Notes under the pieces: model-generated | What the model saw: the letters and a program-made list of their open reading frames with translations, nothing else | What the model was told of the DNA's origin: nothing | Database searches by the model: none | Assembly: GCF_009193175.1 (NCBI RefSeq) | Contig: NZ_VUKE01000023.1 | Span: 1-59,961, forward strand | Direction: 5' to 3' | Length of the DNA: 59,961 nt | Origin: Georgenia ruanii | GTDB taxonomy: Bacteria; Actinomycetota; Actinomycetes; Actinomycetales; Actinomycetaceae | Program-made: the position numbers and the translations under genes | Shown: piece after piece, positions 33,718 to 42,113 of the stretch | Position numbering within the stretch: position 1 is the first letter of the stretch | How the letters are laid out: each line of letters begins with the position of its first letter

Positions 33718-34652
33718 CGCTGCAGCGCTCCCTTCTGGGCGACGAGCTCGCCGACGCGCACCGCGGCGGCCGTCATGATGTCGAGGTTGCCCGCCCACTC
33801 CGGCAGGTAGTCGCCGTTGCCGCGCACCTCGAGCAGGACGGTGACGCGGGCCAGGCCGTCCCACAGCTCGGTCGGGTCGTCGAACTGCGGCTCGCTGCGC
33901 AGGGTGTAGCCGGGCACGTACTCCTGGACCTCGGCGACCCGGCGGTGGATGGCGGCGCCGACGGCGTCGCGGTCGGCGGCGGGCGAGATGGCGCAGAAGA
34001 CCGTGTCGCGCATGATCATCGGCGGGTCCACCGGGTTGAGGATGATGATGGCCTTGCCGCGGGCGGCGCCGCCGACGGCCTCGATGGCGCGGGATGTGGT
34101 CTGGGTGAACTCGTCGATGTTCGCCCGGGTGCCCGGCCCGGCGGAGCGGGACGCGATGGAGGCGACGATCTCGGCGTAGGGCACCGCCGTCACGCTCGCC
34201 ACGGCGTCGACGATGGGGATGGTGGCCTGTCCGCCGCAGGTGATCATGTTGAGGTTCGGCTCGCCCACGTGGGCGCCGAAGTTCACCGCCGGGCACAGGA
34301 ACGGGCCGACCGCGGCGGGGGTGAGGTCGACGGCGGTGATGCCCGCCTCCCGGTAGCGCGGCGCGTGGGCCAGGTGCGCGCCGGCCGAGGTGGCCTCGAA
34401 GACGAGGTCCGGCGGGGTGTCGTGGGCGAGCAGCCAGTCCACGCCCTCGTGGCTGGCCTCGACGCCGAGCGTGCGGGCCCGGGCGAGCCCGTCGGACACG
34501 GGGTCGACCCCGACCATGGAGTGCACGTCGAGCCACGGCGAGCGCAGCAGCTTGACGAGCAGGTCGGTGCCGATGTTGCCGGGCCCGACGATGGCGGCCC
34601 TGGGGCGGCGCCCGGCCGGGGCCGGCGCGGCGTCCGGTGCGGTGGCGGTCAT
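33714..34652 (-). CDS. dmpF: Acetaldehyde dehydrogenase (acetylating)
   Basis: 312 residues. Converts the acetaldehyde released by the aldolase to acetyl-CoA with NAD+ and CoA. The Rossmann start [20 protein letters not shown], the catalytic cysteine in [18 protein letters not shown] near residue 140, and [18 protein letters not shown] are diagnostic. An Ala/Pro-rich N-terminal extension of about 15 residues precedes the fold. It is 14 bp downstream of the aldehyde dehydrogenase gene. Confidence 0.95.
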   Translation of the reverse strand: MTATAPDAAPAPAGRRPRAAIVGPGNIGTDLLVKLLRSPWLDVHSMVGVDPVSDGLARARTLGVEASHEGVDWLLAHDTPPDLVFEATSAGAHLAHAPRYREAGITAVDLTPAAVGPFLCPAVNFGAHVGEPNLNMITCGGQATIPIVDAVASVTAVPYAEIVASIASRSAGPGTRANIDEFTQTTSRAIEAVGGAARGKAIIILNPVDPPMIMRDTVFCAISPAADRDAVGAAIHRRVAEVQEYVPGYTLRSEPQFDDPTELWDGLARVTVLLEVRGNGDYLPEWAGNLDIMTAAAVRVGELVAQKGALQR

Positions 34653-34666
34653 GGGGGTCCTCCTGG

Positions 34667-36163
34667 TCAGTCGCGCGCGGCGTCGATCTGCATGACGACG
34701 GCCTTGGGCTCGGTGAAGAACTCGCGGCTGAAGGTGCCGCCCTCGCGACCCACGCCGGAGTCACCGACGCCGCCGAACGGGGCCCGCAGGTCGCGGATGA
34801 AGAAGCAGTTCACCCAGACGGTGCCGACGGTGAGGCGGCCGGCGACCCGGTGGGCCCGGGAGAGGTTCTCGGAGAAGAGCATCGCGTTGAGCCCGAACGG
34901 CGAGGCGTTGACGAGGCCGATGACCTCCTCCTCGGTGTCGAACGGGGTGACCGTGACGAGCGGGCCGAAGATCTCCTCGCGCTGGTGCGGGGCGTCCTCC
35001 CCCAGCCCGGTGACCACCATCGGCTCCACGAAGAGGCCCTCCCCGAGCCCGCCGGTGAGCACGGCACCGCCGGCGGCGGCGACGGTGTCGACGTAGCCGC
35101 GGACCTTGGCGTGGTGGCCGGCCGAGGACAGCGGCCCCACCTGCGTGCCGGGGTCCTTGGGGTCGCCCGAGACCATGGCGCGGGCCGCCGCGACGAACCG
35201 CTCGAGGAAGGCCTCCTGCACCCCGCGGTGCACGTAGATCCGCGATCCCGCCAGGCACACCTGCCCGGCGTTGGTGAAGATCGCCCGGATCGACCAGTCC
35301 ACGGCGGTGTCGAGGTCGGCGTCGGCGAAGACGACGTTGGCGCCCTTGCCGCCGAGCTCGAGGCTGACCGGGGTGAGGTTGGCCGCGGCCGCGGCGGCGA
35401 TGACCCGGCCGGTGGCGGACTCGCCGGTGAAGGTGATCCGGTCGACGCCCGCGTGGGCGGTGAGGGCCGCGCCGACGGAGTCCGGGCCGTAGCCGTGGAC
35501 GACGTTGAACACCCCCGGCGGGATCCCGGCCTCCAGGGCCAGGCGGGCGAGGATGGTCGCCGACGCCGGGGAGTCCTCGGCGGGCTTGAGGATCACGGTG
35601 TTCCCCCAGGCCAGCGCGGGGGCCACCTTCCAGCTCTCCAGCATCATGGGGAAGTTCCACGGCGCGATGGCGACGACGACGCCGGCCGGCTCGTACCGGG
35701 TGTAGGCGTGGTGGCCGGAGTCCATCGGCAGCGCCTCGGCGGTGGCGAGCAGGGCGTGGTCGGCGAAGAACCGGAAGTTGTCGGCGGTGCGGGGCACGTC
35801 GTTGCCGCGGCTCTGGGTGATCGGCTTGCCCATGTCGCGGGTGTCGGCCAGGGCGAGCTCGTCGCCGTGGGCGAGGATGAGCTCGGCGAAGCGGGTGAGG
35901 ATCTCGCGGCGCGCGCGCCGGCCCATCCGGGGCCAGGGGCCCTCGTCGAAGGCCCGGCGGGCGGCGGCGACGGCGAGGTCGGCCTCGGCGGCGCCGCCGA
36001 GGGGGAAGCGGGCCCAGGCCTCGCCGGTGTAGGGGTCGACGCTGTCGAACGTGGCGCCGTCGGCGGACATCACCTCCCGGCCGTCGATGACGTGGCCGAA
36101 GACCGCGACCTCCGCGGCGGGCGCGGCACCGGCGCCGCCGGGGCGCGTGAGCGGGTGGGTCAT
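34667..36163 (-). CDS. dmpC: 2-hydroxymuconic semialdehyde dehydrogenase
   Basis: 498-residue NAD-dependent aldehyde dehydrogenase. The Asn of [22 protein letters not shown] (cofactor), the general base in [12 protein letters not shown] and the catalytic cysteine in [15 protein letters not shown] are all present. The sequence resembles the DmpC/XylG and HpaE group. Adjacent tautomerase and decarboxylase genes favour 2-hydroxymuconate semialdehyde as substrate over the homoprotocatechuate intermediate. It starts 1 bp after the tautomerase stop. Confidence 0.88.
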   Translation of the reverse strand: MTHPLTRPGGAGAAPAAEVAVFGHVIDGREVMSADGATFDSVDPYTGEAWARFPLGGAAEADLAVAAARRAFDEGPWPRMGRRARREILTRFAELILAHGDELALADTRDMGKPITQSRGNDVPRTADNFRFFADHALLATAEALPMDSGHHAYTRYEPAGVVVAIAPWNFPMMLESWKVAPALAWGNTVILKPAEDSPASATILARLALEAGIPPGVFNVVHGYGPDSVGAALTAHAGVDRITFTGESATGRVIAAAAAANLTPVSLELGGKGANVVFADADLDTAVDWSIRAIFTNAGQVCLAGSRIYVHRGVQEAFLERFVAAARAMVSGDPKDPGTQVGPLSSAGHHAKVRGYVDTVAAAGGAVLTGGLGEGLFVEPMVVTGLGEDAPHQREEIFGPLVTVTPFDTEEEVIGLVNASPFGLNAMLFSENLSRAHRVAGRLTVGTVWVNCFFIRDLRAPFGGVGDSGVGREGGTFSREFFTEPKAVVMQIDAARD

Positions 36164-36164
36164 G

Positions 36165-36428
36165 TCAGCGGCCCTCCTGCTCGTCGGCCGCCGCGGCGCG
36201 GCGGGGGTCCGCGGTCGCCCCGGCGGGACCGCCGTCGCCGGCGTCGCGCTCGGCGAGCGTCTGCCCGCCGGCGCACCACAGCGTCCGCGGCACCTCGCGG
36301 ACGATGACGCGGATGCTCTCGGGGTTGGCGCCGAGGCTGGTGTGCACGCCGTCGTGCAGGCGGCGCATGAGCTCGCGCAGCTGCTCGGGCGAGCGGCCCT
36401 GGGTCAGGGTGACTTCGACGAGGGGCAT
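36165..36428 (-). CDS. dmpI: 4-oxalocrotonate tautomerase with C-terminal extension
   Basis: 87 residues. After Met removal Pro1 is the catalytic base (MPLVEVTLTQGRSPEQLRELMRRL). Classical enzymes have about 62 residues. This one has an extra Gly/Ala/Asp-rich tail of roughly 25 residues (from about 62) that looks disordered. It ketonises 2-hydroxymuconate for the decarboxylase encoded 3 bp upstream. Confidence 0.85.
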   Translation of the reverse strand: MPLVEVTLTQGRSPEQLRELMRRLHDGVHTSLGANPESIRVIVREVPRTLWCAGGQTLAERDAGDGGPAGATADPRRAAAADEQEGR

Positions 36429-36431
36429 GGG

Positions 36432-37244
36432 TCAGGCTCCTGTGACGGTGACGGTGACGGTGACGGTGCCGAGGTGGCTGAAGTGGACGGAGACGGTCGT
36501 GCCCGGGTGGAGGAAGACGGCGTCGGTGATGCCTCCGGTGAGGACGACCCAGCCGGCCTCGAGGCGGTGGCCGCGCGCGGCCAGGGAGTTGGCGGCCAGC
36601 GCCAGCGCCTCGGCCGGGTGACCCTGGACGGCGGCGGCGGTGGCGGTGGCGACGACCTCGCCGTCGACCTCGACGAGGCAGGCCTCGAGGGAGAGGTCGA
36701 CGTCACCCGGGCTCAGCGCGACCGGCCCGCTGCCCCACCGGGCGGCGGAGGCGTTGTCGGCGACGACATCGGGCAGGGCGAAGCGGAAGTCGCGGTAGCG
36801 CGAGTCGATGATCTCGAAGCCCCCGTGGACCGTGGCCACGGACTTCATGGCGCGGGCGGCGGTGATCCCCGGCCCGGCGAGGTCCTCGCCGAGGACGAAG
36901 ACGATCTCCGGCTCGACCCGGGGGTGGATGAGCTCGCCGAGCGGCGCGGGCGCCCCGGCGGGCAGGGTCATGGCGTCGGTGAGCCAGCCGGTCAGCGGCG
37001 CGTCGATGCCCATGCGCCGCTGCTTGGCCCGGGAGGTCAGCCCGAGCTTGACGCCCGTGACGGTCTGCCCGGCGGCGACCTTGCGCCGGATCAGCTCGTC
37101 CTGGGCCTCGTAGGCCAGGGCCAGGTCGAGCCCGGGGAACTCCTCGGTGATCGGCGTGCGGTCGTAGCGGCCCGCCTCGGCCGCCGCCAGCTCGTCGACC
37201 ACCCGGGCGAGGTCCCAGTCGGTGCGCGCGTCGGTCCCGGTCAT
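36432..37244 (-). CDS. dmpH: 4-oxalocrotonate decarboxylase (2-oxo-3-hexenedioate decarboxylase)
   Basis: 270 residues of the FAH-related hydratase/decarboxylase family. GVKLGLTSRAKQRRMGIDAPLTGWL, HPRVEPEIVFVLGEDL (metal Glu pair) and FEIIDSRYRDF fit. The C-terminal LTGGITDAVFL, rather than PGSLTAA, distinguishes decarboxylase from hydratase. It overlaps the hydratase stop by 4 bp. The C-terminus VTVTVTVTGA is encoded by a hexanucleotide repeat. Confidence 0.88.
   Translation of the reverse strand: MTGTDARTDWDLARVVDELAAAEAGRYDRTPITEEFPGLDLALAYEAQDELIRRKVAAGQTVTGVKLGLTSRAKQRRMGIDAPLTGWLTDAMTLPAGAPAPLGELIHPRVEPEIVFVLGEDLAGPGITAARAMKSVATVHGGFEIIDSRYRDFRFALPDVVADNASAARWGSGPVALSPGDVDLSLEACLVEVDGEVVATATAAAVQGHPAEALALAANSLAARGHRLEAGWVVLTGGITDAVFLHPGTTVSVHFSHLGTVTVTVTVTGA
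36442..36465. repeat. GTGACG hexanucleotide repeat at the dmpH 3' end
   Basis: Four perfect copies encode alternating Val-Thr at the C-terminus of the decarboxylase. In-frame slippage would lengthen or shorten the protein by dipeptides without a frameshift. Confidence 0.9.
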
Positions 37245-38032
37245 GCCACGGCCTCCATCCGGGTGGTCACGGTGCCCAGCCCGCCGCCGAAGGCGGCGCT
37301 GACCACCCCGCCGGGGCGGATCGGCTGGGCCGCGGTCAGGGAGCCGGGGATGACCACCTGGCCCGCCTCGAGGGTCACCCCGCGCGGCCCGACCGTGTTG
37401 GCCAGCCACACCAGGGCGTTGATCGGCGAGCCGAGCACCGCCCCGCCGGCGCCGGTGGCCGCGATCTCGCCGTCGACCGTGAGGACGCACCCGGTCAGGC
37501 GCAGGTCGAGGTCGGCCAGCCGGACGGGCCGGGCGCCGAGCACGACCGCGCCGGAGGAGGCGTTGTCGGCGATGGTGTCGGCCAGGCCGATGCGCCAGTC
37601 GGCGATGCGCGAGTCGATGATCTCCAGCGCGGGCAGCACGTGGTCGACGGCGCGGACGGCGTCGACGACCGTCACCCCCGGGCCCCGCAGGTCCCGGCCC
37701 AGGACGAACGCGATCTCCGGCTCGGCCTTGGGCTGGAGGAACGCGCGCGGGTCCAGGGCCGCGCCGTCGCCGAGGATCATGGTGTCCAGCAGCTGGCCGT
37801 AGTCGGGCTGGTCGACGCCGAGCTGGCGCTGCATGACCCGCGCCGTCAGGCCCACCTTGTGGCCCCTGACCACCCGGCCGGCCGCCCGCCAGTGCTCGAG
37901 CTGGAGGTGCTGGACGGCGTAGGCGTCCTCGACGCCCATGCCGGGGTACGTCTCGGTCAGCGGCGGGACCGGCGTGCCGGCGTAGGCGTCGAGCAGCGCC
38001 TGCGCGGCGGCGGCCCGGGTGCGGTCGTCCAT
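37241..38032 (-). CDS. dmpE: 2-oxopent-4-enoate hydratase
   Basis: 263 residues. Adds water to 2-hydroxypenta-2,4-dienoate to give 4-hydroxy-2-oxovalerate. GHKVGLTARVMQRQLGVDQPDYGQL, the metal site KAEPEIAFVLGRDL, LEIIDSRIADW and the hydratase-type VIPGSLTAAQPI are visible. It and DmpH are paralogues encoded side by side. It lies 9 bp downstream of the solute-binding-protein gene. Confidence 0.9.
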   Translation of the reverse strand: MDDRTRAAAAQALLDAYAGTPVPPLTETYPGMGVEDAYAVQHLQLEHWRAAGRVVRGHKVGLTARVMQRQLGVDQPDYGQLLDTMILGDGAALDPRAFLQPKAEPEIAFVLGRDLRGPGVTVVDAVRAVDHVLPALEIIDSRIADWRIGLADTIADNASSGAVVLGARPVRLADLDLRLTGCVLTVDGEIAATGAGGAVLGSPINALVWLANTVGPRGVTLEAGQVVIPGSLTAAQPIRPGGVVSAAFGGGLGTVTTRMEAVA

Positions 38033-38041
38033 GGTGGGTCC

Positions 38042-39049
38042 CTACTTCTCGACGAGCTGGGTGATGTCGACCGGCTTGGTCAGGGCGCCGGTGGAGATCA
38101 TCAGGTCGTTCCAGCGGTTGATCTCGTTCGCGTCGACGCCGCCGCCGCGCCACTGGGGCAGCTCGAGCTTGGCGGCCACCTCGGGCTTGGTCTGCGAGTA
38201 CGTGGTGACGATCTCGCGGGCGGCGTCGGGGTTGTCGGCGATGAAGGCGTTGGCCTTGTCGATCGCGCGGGCGAACGCCGCGGCGGTGTTGGGGTTCTCC
38301 TTGACGAACTCGTCGGTCATGGCCAGCCCGGAGACCGGGATGCCCTCGGCGACCCCGCTGTAGGAGGCCAGCGCCATCCGGCCGCCCGCGGCCACGACGC
38401 CGGTGCGGAAGGGCTCGACGAGCCAGGCGGCGTCGACGTCGCCGCGCTCGAGCGCGGGGGCCATGTCCGGGAAGGCGAGCTCGACGAACTTCACGCTGGC
38501 GGGGTCGACGCCCTGCTCGTCCAGGACCGCCTTGATGGTCACGGCGCCGGTGTTGTTGAGGGTGTTCACCGCGATGGTGGCGCCGGCGAGGCCCTTGGCG
38601 TCCTGGATGTCGGAGTCGCCGGGGACGAACACCCCACCGGTCTTCTCGGTGGCCCGGATGCCCTCGGCCACGATCGTCACGCCCAGCCCCTTGCTCTCCG
38701 CGAGGAAGAAGGAGGGGTAGGTGGCGAAGGCGGCCTGCAGATCGCCGGAGACCATGGCCGGCAGCGCGGCGGCGCCGCCCTGCATGACCTGCGGCGTGAC
38801 CGTCAGGCCCTCCTCCTCGAAGAAGCCCTCCTGGTTGGCGATGTAGACGGCGGCGTGGTCGATGACGGGCACGACGCCGACGGTGAGGTCGGTGACCTCC
38901 GGCGCCCCGCCGTCCGCCGACGCGGAGGGGGCGGCCGAGGACGACGGCGCCGCGGCCGCCTTGCCGTCGTCGGAGCCGCCGCTGCAGGCGGCGAGCACGG
39001 CGGCGAGGGCGAGCACGGCCGGCAGGCCGAGGGAGCGGGTGGTTCGCAT
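38042..39049 (-). CDS. NMT1/SsuA-type ABC solute-binding lipoprotein (orphan)
   Basis: 335 residues. A lipoprotein signal (VLALAAVLAAC, Cys at about 22) and a Ser/Ala linker precede the periplasmic-binding fold. The opening VGVVPVIDHAAVYIANQEGFFEEEGL is typical of the NMT1/THI5-like, SsuA/TauA group, and GATIAVNTLNNTGAVTIKAVL follows. AAGGAGG lies before the ATG. It is the first gene of the meta-pathway operon, so it probably binds the aromatic substrate or its anion. No cognate permease or ATPase gene lies within the window. Confidence 0.88.
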   Translation of the reverse strand: MRTTRSLGLPAVLALAAVLAACSGGSDDGKAAAAPSSSAAPSASADGGAPEVTDLTVGVVPVIDHAAVYIANQEGFFEEEGLTVTPQVMQGGAAALPAMVSGDLQAAFATYPSFFLAESKGLGVTIVAEGIRATEKTGGVFVPGDSDIQDAKGLAGATIAVNTLNNTGAVTIKAVLDEQGVDPASVKFVELAFPDMAPALERGDVDAAWLVEPFRTGVVAAGGRMALASYSGVAEGIPVSGLAMTDEFVKENPNTAAAFARAIDKANAFIADNPDAAREIVTTYSQTKPEVAAKLELPQWRGGGVDANEINRWNDLMISTGALTKPVDITQLVEK

Positions 39050-39088
39050 CGTTCCTCCTTGAACAATGAGCGGGTCCGCACATATTGA

Positions 39089-39100
39089 TAGTAATGAATA
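39089..39100. promoter_or_regulatory. Candidate GntR/FCD operator upstream of the meta-pathway operon
   Basis: TAGTAATGAATA lies 40 bp upstream of the first start codon, in an AT-rich patch unlike its surroundings. It matches the site before the GntR gene at 11 of 12 positions. Confidence 0.55.
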
Positions 39101-39175
39101 GTGGTTGTCAAGGAACCGGGCGGCGACGGTCGCGGTCACCGGGACCGCCCGGCGGCGGCGAGGAGGACGGCGGTG

Positions 39176-39673
39176 TCAGTCCCGACCGCGCGCGGCCAGG
39201 ACCTGTTCGCGGAGGATGTCCGCGTGACCGCAGTGCTGGGCGAGCTCGCGGATCATGTGGAGGTACACCCACCGCAACGGCAACGGGCCGCGGCGGTTGC
39301 CGCGCACGAGGTCGTCGAGCCCGAGTCCGCCGACCGCCCTACGGGACGCCGCGACGGCGTCGAGGAAGGCGGACCGCACCGACGCGATCGTGTCGTTTTC
39401 GCCCAGGTCGAAGGACTCGTCCGGCCCGCGCGGGATCCCGATCTCGACCCGCGACCGCCCGGTCACCGCCTCGTCGAACCACACCCTCTCGACGAACGCG
39501 GCGTGCTTGACCAGCCCGAGCAGCGTCGTCTTGGACGACACCAGCCGCTGGCGCACCTCGGATTCGCTGAGCCCGTCCAGCGACTCCACCAGCATCGCGC
39601 GGTGCTCGTCGAGGAACCACGCCAGCTGGACGTCGAGCGACGCGTGGAGGACTGCCTGCTCATCCGTAGCCAT
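39176..39673 (-). CDS. DinB-family (DUF664) protein
   Basis: 165-residue four-helix-bundle protein. The metal-binding histidines typical of the DinB/YfiT superfamily appear as LLGLVKHAAFVERVWF (about residue 57) and ELAQHCGHADILREQV near the C-terminus. Actinobacterial members are suspected thiol-dependent (mycothiol) transferases, but function is unproven. The ATG at 39673 has TACCGT 6 nt upstream, so a leaderless start is preferred over the GTG 18 nt earlier. Confidence 0.85.
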   Translation of the reverse strand: MATDEQAVLHASLDVQLAWFLDEHRAMLVESLDGLSESEVRQRLVSSKTTLLGLVKHAAFVERVWFDEAVTGRSRVEIGIPRGPDESFDLGENDTIASVRSAFLDAVAASRRAVGGLGLDDLVRGNRRGPLPLRWVYLHMIRELAQHCGHADILREQVLAARGRD

Positions 39674-39780
39674 CGGCGGACGGTAGCGCACCGACCACCA
39701 TGGCGGGCGCCGGCGCAGACGCCGAAGGTGGCCGTCCAGCGCGGTTCAGCTGGGGCCGAGTCAAGCTCCCCCGCCCGCGC

Positions 39781-40515
39781 TCAGCCGTCCGTGCGGGCGC
39801 TCATCGCCTCGGACAGCGGGGTGTGCGCCTCGACGGCCAGGCGCACCCGCGCCTCGTCCCCCGAGGCGATGGCGTCGACCAGCTCGCGGTGCAGCTGGAG
39901 GTTCCGCGGGAAGGAGTCCCGGAAGCCGGGGTCGGGGGCGATGTCCCGGACCGCCTCGCGCGCCGTCTCCAGCAGCGAGAGGTAGATGGTCCGCAGCAGC
40001 GGGTTGAGCGAGATGCGGGCGATCTCCTCGTGCAGGTCCCAGTTGCGCAGGAGGTACTCCCCCGGCTCGTCGCGCAGGCGGCTCATCTCCACGACGATCT
40101 GGTCGAGCCGCGCGAGCTGCTCGCGCCCGGCGTGGCGGGCGGCCTGGAGGGCGACGGGCAGCTCCAGGGCGTTGCGGATCTCGAGACTGTCCGAGACGGA
40201 CATGGCGTCCGCGCCCAGGCCCAGGATGAGGTGGCTGAGACGGATGTGGGCGGAGGGGCGGGCGACGAAGATGCCGCCGCGCGGGCCGGGGCGGGCCTCG
40301 ACCAGGCCGCGGGTCTCGAGCAGGCGGATCGCCTCGTTGAGGGTCCCGGCGGCGACGCCGAACTGGCGCTGGAGGTCCAGCTTGGTGCCCAGGCGGTCCC
40401 CCGGGCGCACCTGCTCGGTGACGATGAGGTCGCTGAGCCGCTCGGCCACGGCCTGAGCGCGGGAGGTCCGCTCGTTCACGGCGAGGCTCAGGTGCGGGGC
40501 GTCGGTGTCCGGCAT
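39781..40515 (-). CDS. GntR-family regulator with FCD ligand domain
   Basis: 244 residues. An N-terminal winged helix (AVAERLSDLIVTEQVRPGDRLGTKLDLQRQFGVAAGTLNEAIRLLETRGLVEARPGPRGGIFV, about 20-85) precedes an all-helical FCD effector domain with candidate metal ligands in NWDLHEEIA, RNLQLHRELVDAI and EAHTPL. It likely senses an aromatic acid or a pathway intermediate. A TAGTAATGATTA site overlaps its own leaderless -10 (TACTGT), and a near-identical copy precedes the catabolic operon, so it probably represses both. Confidence 0.88.
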   Translation of the reverse strand: MPDTDAPHLSLAVNERTSRAQAVAERLSDLIVTEQVRPGDRLGTKLDLQRQFGVAAGTLNEAIRLLETRGLVEARPGPRGGIFVARPSAHIRLSHLILGLGADAMSVSDSLEIRNALELPVALQAARHAGREQLARLDQIVVEMSRLRDEPGEYLLRNWDLHEEIARISLNPLLRTIYLSLLETAREAVRDIAPDPGFRDSFPRNLQLHRELVDAIASGDEARVRLAVEAHTPLSEAMSARTDG

Positions 40516-40525
40516 GGGCTAACAG

Positions 40526-40537
40526 TAGTAATGATTA
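40526..40537. promoter_or_regulatory. Candidate autoregulatory operator of the GntR/FCD gene
   Basis: TAGTAATGATTA contains the near-palindrome TAATGATTA. It overlaps the minus-strand -10 TACTGT (40522-40527), which is 6 nt from the ATG. Binding would block polymerase. Confidence 0.55.
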
Positions 40538-40600
40538 CGGGCGGTTGGCCAGAGCTGCTCGCCGGGCGCTCCCGCGCCGCCCGCACCGCCGCCCGCGGCG

Positions 40601-41251
40601 TCACGCCAACCGTTCCGGCGGTGCCGTCGACGCCACCGCCGCCCCCGCGTCTCCCGGGGCGCCGGCGGGCGCGGGCTCGAGGCCCTCCAGCAGCGCGATC
40701 ATCCGGTGGGCCCAGGAGATCTGCGCCCGGGCGAGGTCGATCTCGCGCTCGAACACCATGGCCTTGACCTCGGCGATGCGCCGGTGCGCGGCGGGCGGCT
40801 GCCCCTTGAGGCGCTCGCGCAGCAGCGGGGTGTCGCGGCGCAGCAGCGCGGCGCGGTGCTCGGTCCACTCGGCGAGCCGGGCCTCCTGCTCGGCGATGTG
40901 CGCCCGCAGGACGGCGACGGCCCGCCCGGTCGGGACGGTGTCGAACCCGAGCGCCTGCAGCGCCACGGCGTCGCGGACGGGCGGCTCGGGGTGCGCCGTC
41001 GAGAGCCAGGCCAGCAGGTCCGCCTCCCCCGCCGGGGTCAGCGCGTAGTCGGCGGTGCTCAGGCCGTTCTCGCCGGGGCGCGGGGTGCCGGCGACCAGCC
41101 CGGCCTCCCGTAGCTTCCCCAGGGCGCCGTAGACCTGGCTCTGGGGGGCCGACCAGACCCAGCTCTGCGCGCCCGCGAAGAACCGGGCCAGCCGGTAGCC
41201 GTTCATCGGGCTGGCCTGGAGCACCTGGAGCAGGGCGTAGCGCAACGACAC
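40601..41251 (-). CDS. PadR-family transcriptional regulator
   Basis: 216 residues. The winged helix SLRYALLQVLQASPMNGYRLARFFAGAQSWVWSAPQSQVYGALGKLREAGLVAGT (about 2-56) and the conserved YALTPAGEADLLAWL turn define the PadR N-terminal domain. The C-terminal half is the four-helix dimerisation domain of the Vir-like subgroup. PadR proteins often respond to phenolic acids. The GTG start is set by TATCCT 6 nt upstream. It is divergent from the aldolase-dioxygenase pair and is the likely local regulator of that pair. Confidence 0.88.
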   Translation of the reverse strand: MSLRYALLQVLQASPMNGYRLARFFAGAQSWVWSAPQSQVYGALGKLREAGLVAGTPRPGENGLSTADYALTPAGEADLLAWLSTAHPEPPVRDAVALQALGFDTVPTGRAVAVLRAHIAEQEARLAEWTEHRAALLRRDTPLLRERLKGQPPAAHRRIAEVKAMVFEREIDLARAQISWAHRMIALLEGLEPAPAGAPGDAGAAVASTAPPERLA

Positions 41252-41354
41252 CCCCTCAGGATAAGCGAACCCTCCAGAAGTGGAGTATTCCTATGTTGGT
41301 ATATCCGTGGTAGAACCTACCCGACACGCCCCAGCTCGACGACGAGGAGGCCCG
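41252..41354. promoter_or_regulatory. Divergent regulatory region, PadR / aldolase-dioxygenase
   Basis: The PadR leaderless -10 is at 41258-41263. An AT-rich segment at 41282-41306 carries the similar half-sites GGAGTATTCC and GGTATATCC around TATGTT. These are candidate operator and promoter elements for the plus-strand pair. GAGGAGG precedes the GTG at 41355. Confidence 0.45.
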
Positions 41355-42113
41355 GTGGACGACGTCCCGGTGGTGCCGGCGACGGCCGGACGGCCCCTGC
41401 CCGCGCCTGGGCGTGCCCCGGCGGCCCCGGGCCCGCCGGGGCACGCCATGCCCCCGGTCGCCGAAGCGGCCGGGCGCCTCCTGGCCCAGGCCGGGCACGC
41501 GCTGGCGCGCCACGGCCTGGTCACCGCTTTCGGCCACGTCTCCACCCGCATGGACGGCACCACCTGGGCCATCACCGCGCCGCTGCCGCTGGGCCGGCTC
41601 ACGCCCGAGGCGGTGCAGGTGCTCGACCTCGCCGCGCCCGACCTCGGCGACGGCGTCCCGCGAGAGGCGTGGATCCACCGGGCCATCGCCCACGTCCGGC
41701 CCGACGTCGGCGCGGTGTGCCGGGCGCAGCCGCCCACCGCCACCGCGCTGGCCGCCGCGGGCGTGCCGGTCCGCCCCCTGCACGGCCAGGGCGCGTTCCT
41801 GGGCCCCGTGGTCCCGGTGCACGACGACCCCCGGCTCGTGCGCGAGCCGGACGCCGCCGTCCGGCTCGCCGAGACCCTGGGCGCCGCGCCCGCCGTCGTC
41901 ATGCGCGGCAACGGCGCCGTGACCGTCGGGGGCGACGTCGCTGAGGCGGTCGCCCTCATGTGGGTCCTCGAGCAGTCCGCCCGCCTCACCGCCACCGCCG
42001 CCGCCAGCGGCACCCCGCGCCCGCTCGACGACGACGAGCAGGCGGCCTGGCGCACCGTCGCCCCCGAGCTTCTCCACCGGATCTGGAACTACCTCAACGA
42101 GGAGGAATCATGA
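41355..42113 (+). CDS. Class II aldolase/adducin-fold protein with altered zinc site (candidate decarboxylase)
   Basis: 252 residues of the class II aldolase/adducin fold (LLAQAGHALARHGLVTAFGHVSTRM, then REAWIHRAIAHVRPDVGAV). The zinc-binding HxH found in L-fuculose-phosphate aldolases is replaced by C-R-A at 122-124. The third His position, in the usual RNHG, reads RGNG (Asn186). Some family members decarboxylate ring-cleavage products or carboxylated catechols (CmtD, PhtC). Because it overlaps the extradiol dioxygenase gene by 4 bp, I infer a decarboxylase role here, perhaps on 3-carboxy-2-hydroxymuconate semialdehyde. The GTG start follows GAGGAGG. Confidence 0.65.
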   Translation: MDDVPVVPATAGRPLPAPGRAPAAPGPPGHAMPPVAEAAGRLLAQAGHALARHGLVTAFGHVSTRMDGTTWAITAPLPLGRLTPEAVQVLDLAAPDLGDGVPREAWIHRAIAHVRPDVGAVCRAQPPTATALAAAGVPVRPLHGQGAFLGPVVPVHDDPRLVREPDAAVRLAETLGAAPAVVMRGNGAVTVGGDVAEAVALMWVLEQSARLTATAAASGTPRPLDDDEQAAWRTVAPELLHRIWNYLNEEES

